Below, piece by piece: positions 61,667 through 64,000 of a DNA stretch of 64,000 nt. A program made the translations under genes and the position numbers. The DNA is taken from contig NZ_CP036250.1 in the NCBI RefSeq assembly GCF_004300825.1, forward strand, positions 1,674,001 through 1,738,000, written 5' to 3'. The stretch's first letter is position 1. Each line of letters opens with the position of its first letter. A model generated the notes under the pieces. That model saw only the letters and a list, made by a program, of their open reading frames with translations. It was not told the origin of the DNA and did no database searches. Source of the stretch: Egicoccus halophilus (GTDB taxonomy: Bacteria > Actinomycetota > Nitriliruptoria > Nitriliruptorales > Nitriliruptoraceae).

Positions 61667-63174
61667 GTGACCAACCCCATCGCTGTTCGTACCTTCTCGG
61701 GCAGGCGTCCCAGTGCGCCGGCCTTGTCCAGCCAGTCGGCGAGGTCGCGGCGGACGCCGCTGAGGGGACCGAAGCGGAAGGACGCGCCCAGGACGACGGC
61801 GTCGGCGACCACGTGCAGCAGCAGGCGGGGGAGTGCCGACACGGCCGCTGCTCCCTGCTCGATGCCGATCCCAACGGCAGCGAGCACCGCGGCGGTGATC
61901 AGCGCCGGTGCCAGGGCCCGCAGGTGCTCGGCGTAGGTCGTGCCGAGGATCCTGCGCATGAGGCCGAAGTAGCCCACGACGCGGACCATCTGGGCCGCGG
62001 CGACAGCCAACGCGAGCCAGCGCAACTCCGAGCCGGCCAGCGCCAGCAGCCCGGCCAGCACCAGCACGTGGGTCACCTGCAGCGCGAGCTTGCGGTTGAG
62101 GTCGGCGGTCGCCTCGCAGATGACCGCGCCGAACAGTGCCAGCAGGCTGCCGACGGCGGACACGGTGAGGAACGGCAGCACGCTCGCCGCCTGGTCCCAC
62201 TGGTCACCCAGCACCACGCGCACGAGCGGCCCGGCCGCGACGGCCATGCCGGCGGCGGTCGGAATGAGCAGCGCCGCCGCGATGCCCAGCGCGCTGCGGT
62301 AGACCCGGGCCAGACGCTCGCGTTCGTCCTGGATGCGGCTGAAGGCCGGAAACAGCACGCTCTGCACGCCCTGCATCAGGCGTTCGAGCGGCAGCGTCAC
62401 CAGCAGGTAGGCACGGTTGTACTGACCGAGGGCCGAGCCGCCAGCGACCCGACCGATGATGAGCGTGTCGAGGCTCATACCGAGGAACTCGGCGTAGCTG
62501 ATGATGCTGACGCGTCCACCGAAGCGCAGCAACGCGCCGGCGTCGCGCCGGTTCCAGCCGAGGCGCACCGGGTGCGGCCGCGCGAGCAGGGTCAGGATCG
62601 TGTTCAGCAGGGACTGGCTGAGGTGGGCGGCCACCAGGCTCCACACGCCGGCACCGAGCAGCGCGGCACCGAGGCCGACCACCAGGTAGCCGATCACGAA
62701 GCTGACCAGCTGGATGATCGCCAGGCGGCGGAAGTCGAGTTCTCTCCGCAACAGCGCGTTCGACGTGGCGCCGAGGGCGGAGAACAGCAGACCGAGCGCC
62801 ATCACGCGCGCGACCGGGACGACCACCGGGTCGTCGAGCAGGTTCTGCGCCAAACCGGCGATCGCGACGAACACCGCGACGACCGCGGTGCTCAAGCCGA
62901 GATTGGTCAGGAACGCCGTGCTGATGCGGCGGTCGGTCAACGACGGTGCCTGCACCAGCGCCGGTCCGACCCCCATCTGCGCGAAGTACTGCCCGAACCG
63001 CAGGAAGACCGTGGCCACGGCCAGCACGCCGAAGTCGGCGGGCCGCAGCAGCCGGCCCATCGCGGCGGTGTAGCCGACCTGCAGGAGCGCCCCGAAGATC
63101 GAGGCCCCGTAGGTCCACTGCAATCCGCTCCAGGTCCGCTTCGACATGGAGTCCGTGGCGGACTCATTGCTCAC
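61663..63174 (-). CDS. Wzx-type polysaccharide flippase
   Basis: A 503-residue multi-pass membrane protein of the MOP/PST lipopolysaccharide-export family, with about 12-14 helices, moving a lipid-linked oligosaccharide across the inner membrane. Typical sequence: SGLQWTYGASIFGALLQVGY, GRLLRPADFGVLAVATVFLR, QYNRAYLLVTLPLERLMQG and VLFPAFSRIQDERERLARVY. GTG overlaps the WecG-like stop (GTGA); an ATG nine codons later is also possible. Its stop overlaps the GT4 start. The three genes form a coupled export/transfer operon. Confidence 0.92.
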   Translation of the reverse strand: MSNESATDSMSKRTWSGLQWTYGASIFGALLQVGYTAAMGRLLRPADFGVLAVATVFLRFGQYFAQMGVGPALVQAPSLTDRRISTAFLTNLGLSTAVVAVFVAIAGLAQNLLDDPVVVPVARVMALGLLFSALGATSNALLRRELDFRRLAIIQLVSFVIGYLVVGLGAALLGAGVWSLVAAHLSQSLLNTILTLLARPHPVRLGWNRRDAGALLRFGGRVSIISYAEFLGMSLDTLIIGRVAGGSALGQYNRAYLLVTLPLERLMQGVQSVLFPAFSRIQDERERLARVYRSALGIAAALLIPTAAGMAVAAGPLVRVVLGDQWDQAASVLPFLTVSAVGSLLALFGAVICEATADLNRKLALQVTHVLVLAGLLALAGSELRWLALAVAAAQMVRVVGYFGLMRRILGTTYAEHLRALAPALITAAVLAAVGIGIEQGAAAVSALPRLLLHVVADAVVLGASFRFGPLSGVRRDLADWLDKAGALGRLPEKVRTAMGLVT

Positions 63175-63965
63175 CGCCGTACCTCGCCGGCCGTGCGACG
63201 ACGGCGGACGGTCTCGAGCGTGACCAGCAGGGCGAAGCCGGGGTTGTTGAACAGGTAGCGGCGCCACAGTCGCCGCGGCTCGCGCCACAGGCGGTAGGCC
63301 CACTCCAGCCCCCGCTCCTGGAGCCAGTCGGGCGCCTGCGGGACGGTGCCGCTCAACAGGTCGAACGCCGCGCCGACGCCCATGACCGCCACGCCGGGCA
63401 GACGGTCGGCGACCCGGTGCATCCACCGTTCCTGCTTGGGCATGCCGAGCCCGACCCACAGCACGTCGGCACTCGACGCCAACACCTGCGCCACGACCTC
63501 GTCGTCCTCGGCGGGGGTCAGCGGCCGGTACGGCGGCGCGATCCGGCCGACGATCTCGACGCCCGGCGCGAGCTCCTGCGCGCGGGACTGGAGCCGGTCG
63601 AGCGTCTCGTCGTTGGCGCCGAAGAAGAAGTGCCGCCAGCCGCGCTCGACCCCGTGCGGCAGCGCCAGCTCCATCAGGTCGGGCCCGTACACCCGGGGCT
63701 GGTCGGGATGGCCGCGGCGACGCAGGGTCCACACCAGCGGCATCCCGTCGGGCGTGGCCACGTCCATGGCGTCGAGCGCGGCCCGCAGCGCCGGATCCCG
63801 GCGTGCCGACATCACGGAGTGGACGTTGCAGAAGGCGAATCGCTGTACGCGGTCGCGCGGGCGCGCCTCGATACGGGCGAGGACGTCGTCGTAGGACGTG
63901 GCGTCGATGCGCGTGCCGAGGATGGTGTCACCCGCCAGGGGCGGCAGGTCGTGGTCGGACGTCAT
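63171..63965 (-). CDS. WecG/TagA/CpsF (GT26) glycosyltransferase
   Basis: Inverting transferase of family GT26, 264 residues, adding the second sugar (often N-acetylmannosaminuronic acid or N-acetylmannosamine in characterised members) to a lipid-linked precursor. Signature regions: GTRIDATSYDDVLARIE, NVHSVMSARRDPALRAALD, ATPDGMPLVW (catalytic Asp), GPDLM, HFFFGANDETLDRL and ADVLWVGLGMPKQERWM. The C-terminal part contains the membrane-surface WLQERGLEWAYRLWREPRRL. ATG start. First gene of the minus-strand operon; more genes may lie beyond the window edge. Confidence 0.93.
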   Translation of the reverse strand: MTSDHDLPPLAGDTILGTRIDATSYDDVLARIEARPRDRVQRFAFCNVHSVMSARRDPALRAALDAMDVATPDGMPLVWTLRRRGHPDQPRVYGPDLMELALPHGVERGWRHFFFGANDETLDRLQSRAQELAPGVEIVGRIAPPYRPLTPAEDDEVVAQVLASSADVLWVGLGMPKQERWMHRVADRLPGVAVMGVGAAFDLLSGTVPQAPDWLQERGLEWAYRLWREPRRLWRRYLFNNPGFALLVTLETVRRRRTAGEVRR

Positions 63966-64000
63966 GGCGAGCGCTCCCCGGTCGGGACCGGGGAGGACGC

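Overview
The window is 64 kb of very GC-rich DNA with dense, short-spaced genes, frequent GTG/TTG starts, 4-bp ATGA/GTGA overlaps and Shine-Dalgarno sites. Together with a Ku/LigD end-joining locus, DUF4012, GT39, class F sortase and SLH-type surface proteins, this points to an actinobacterium (Actinomycetota). A deep-branching Nitriliruptoria-like lineage is my guess from gene style; no rRNA gene is present to confirm it. I found 50 protein-coding genes, no tRNA, rRNA or CRISPR, and no gene-free stretch longer than about 300 bp.

Layout. (1) 1-3.7 kb: a lipoprotein-type class F sortase, a large lipoprotein with cell-wall-binding-like repeats and a six-helix membrane protein. (2) 3.7-12.5 kb: a first glycan locus with a GT61, a GT2, two GT4s, a fused GT2-GT2 protein and a fused ABC exporter. 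(3) 12.5-24.8 kb: a housekeeping block with a HerA/DUF87 ATPase, a GNAT-glycolipid-binding fusion, a three-gene non-homologous end-joining locus (stand-alone LigD-type ligase, Ku, LigD-type polymerase), an iron-containing redox enzyme of the haem-oxygenase fold, an MFS_3 exporter, a cold-shock protein and a type IIA topoisomerase A subunit. (4) 24.9-30.3 kb: a GT39-like membrane glycosyltransferase, a small LADTG-anchored surface protein, a DUF4012 protein and a polyprenyl-phosphate sugar-1-phosphate transferase. (5) 30.3-56.8 kb: a long mosaic of glycosyltransferases (GT2, GT4, a GIPC-transferase-like beta-propeller) mixed with a carbamoyltransferase, a polysaccharide deacetylase, a second ABC exporter, a methyltransferase-like protein and four poorly understood proteins: a nucleotidyltransferase-like protein, a P-loop kinase/APH fusion, a stand-alone P-loop protein and a protein with a ParB-like GxHR motif. 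(6) 56.9-59.1 kb: a secreted three-SLH protein fused to an alginate-lyase-like domain, ending in a strong hairpin. (7) 59.2-64 kb: two GT4s of lower GC, a Wzx-type flippase and a WecG/TagA/CpsF (GT26) transferase.

How it fits together (inference). The sugar-1-phosphate transferase starts a lipid-linked glycan. The GT2/GT4/GT26/GT61 enzymes extend it. The carbamoyltransferase, deacetylase, methyltransferase-like protein and possibly the kinase fusion decorate it. The Wzx flippase and the two ABC exporters move products across the membrane, and the GT39-like enzyme would act outside. The sortase and SLH proteins belong to the same envelope. The many paralogous transferases, alternating strands, convergent overlaps and local base-composition shifts suggest a glycan locus that has been repeatedly duplicated and exchanged. 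The strongest candidates for undescribed biology are the kinase/APH fusion with its nucleotidyltransferase-like neighbour (32.6-36.2 kb), the arginine-rich insertion in the sugar transferase, and the SLH-lyase fusion.
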